A stretch of 6,375 nucleotides of DNA from Alphaproteobacteria bacterium (GTDB lineage Bacteria > Pseudomonadota > Alphaproteobacteria > Micavibrionales > Micavibrionaceae), in assembly GCA_030427765.1 (NCBI GenBank), contig JAUICS010000079.1, forward strand, positions 1 to 6,375, read 5' to 3'. Shown in pieces: positions 5,911-6,375 of the stretch. Made by a program: the position numbers and the translations under genes. Below the pieces are notes generated by a model, which was not told the DNA's origin, did no database searches, and saw only the letters and a list, made by a program, of their open reading frames with translations. Within the stretch, counting starts at the first letter, position 1; each line of letters opens with the position of its first letter.

Positions 5911-6375
5911 TTATATGTCTTCTAAAGATACGATTTTAGAAATTGATGGGATATCGGAAATACCTTCCTTGATCTTAAGTATACCGTCATCACGCATACT
6001 TTTAAAACCTTTTTTCGCAGAAACCCTTTTTAATTCAGCCTTTGAGCCTTTTTTCTCGACAACTTCATTCATTTCATCATCCATTAACAGAATCTCGGCA
6101 ATCGAAATACGGCCTTTATATCCTTGCCCCCCACATTGTGGGCATCCGCCCTGTTTGGCTTTAAATATCTTTATATCTTCTTCAGGCGGTACATCCAGTA
6201 ACGCCTTCTCCTCATCCGACGGGCTGTATTCTTCCTTACATGCCGAGCACAGACGTCGCCCCAAACGCTGGGCAAATACGGCGATAACGGCACCCGCGAT
6301 CATACCTGGCTGGATATCCAGATCATATAGACGGTTAAACACCGAGAAGGAATCGTTTGTGTGAAGCGTTGAATA
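5911..6375 (-). CDS. pilB: Pilus assembly ATPase PilB/GspE, C-terminal part (runs off right edge)
   Basis: The last 154 residues of a GspE/PilB-type secretion ATPase, the cytoplasmic motor that powers pilus extension through PilC. The visible part starts in the catalytic domain at STLHTND, the family's conserved His box, and continues with FNRLYDLDIQPGMIAGAVIAVFAQRLGRRLC. It then carries the zinc-binding tetracysteine insert, CSAC (43, 46) and CPQC (78, 81), followed by GYKGRISIAEIL, all typical of PilB/GspE and absent from PilT. The frame is open from the window edge; a GTG at 6342 lies inside the conserved sequence and is not the start. Walker A and B lie beyond the edge. The stop is 17 bp before pilC, the usual pilB-pilC order. 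With pilD and pilT in the same locus, PilB is more likely than GspE, but MshE or GspE cannot be excluded from this part. Confidence 0.93.
   Translation of the reverse strand, partial: YSTLHTNDSFSVFNRLYDLDIQPGMIAGAVIAVFAQRLGRRLCSACKEEYSPSDEEKALLDVPPEEDIKIFKAKQGGCPQCGGQGYKGRISIAEILLMDDEMNEVVEKKGSKAELKRVSAKKGFKSMRDDGILKIKEGISDIPSISKIVSLEDI

Noticed and set aside
5915..6364. Plus-strand open frame of 149 codons, longer than the visible minus-strand ORF from its GTG
   Set aside because: The minus strand encodes conserved PilB/GspE sequence (STLHTND, tetracysteine motif) over the same bases. The plus frame is rich in Ser and Pro and shows no recognisable domain.

Overview
All credible genes in this window lie on the minus strand and, with one exception, belong to a type IV pilus (T4P) or closely related type II secretion/MSHA-type assembly machine. 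The cell must be Gram-negative-like: the proteins include an assembly ATPase, an inner-membrane platform protein, a bitopic PilO-like protein, a GspB/PilP-like periplasmic protein and a prepilin peptidase. The DNA is moderately AT-rich. The mix of MSHA/GspB-like and T4P-like components would fit a proteobacterium, possibly an alphaproteobacterial lineage. That placement is inference, because no taxonomic marker gene is present.

Reading in the direction of transcription (right to left): the 3' part of a PilB/GspE-type ATPase gene (6375-5911, cut by the right edge); a PilC/GspF platform gene (5893-4797) split into two reading frames with about 40 codons missing at the break; a PilO-like coiled-coil membrane protein (4778-4134); a GspB/PilP-like protein with a long acidic linker (4122-3094); and an ABC-transporter ATPase (3091-2363) joined to it by a TGA-TA-ATG stop/start. 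The gaps between these genes are 2-18 bp, so they look like one operon. A 116-bp gap (2247-2362) follows. It holds a 12-bp perfect palindrome within a hairpin and a plausible promoter with a perfect TATAAT. After it come an exported TPR protein (2246-1251), the prepilin peptidase pilD (1239-403) 11 bp behind it, and, after a 77-bp gap, the N-terminal third of the PilT retraction ATPase (325-1). pilT starts with TTG and runs off the left edge.

Together these encode pilin processing (PilD), inner-membrane platform and alignment subcomplex (PilC, PilO-like, GspB/PilP-like), extension (PilB) and retraction (PilT). No pilin, secretin, PilM or PilN is visible here. The most notable points are the broken pilC, where the gene's own internal duplication measures the missing piece, and a single ABC ATPase without an adjacent permease inside a pilus operon.

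There is no gene-free stretch longer than 300 bp. I saw no tRNA, rRNA, CRISPR array, insertion sequence or attachment site.
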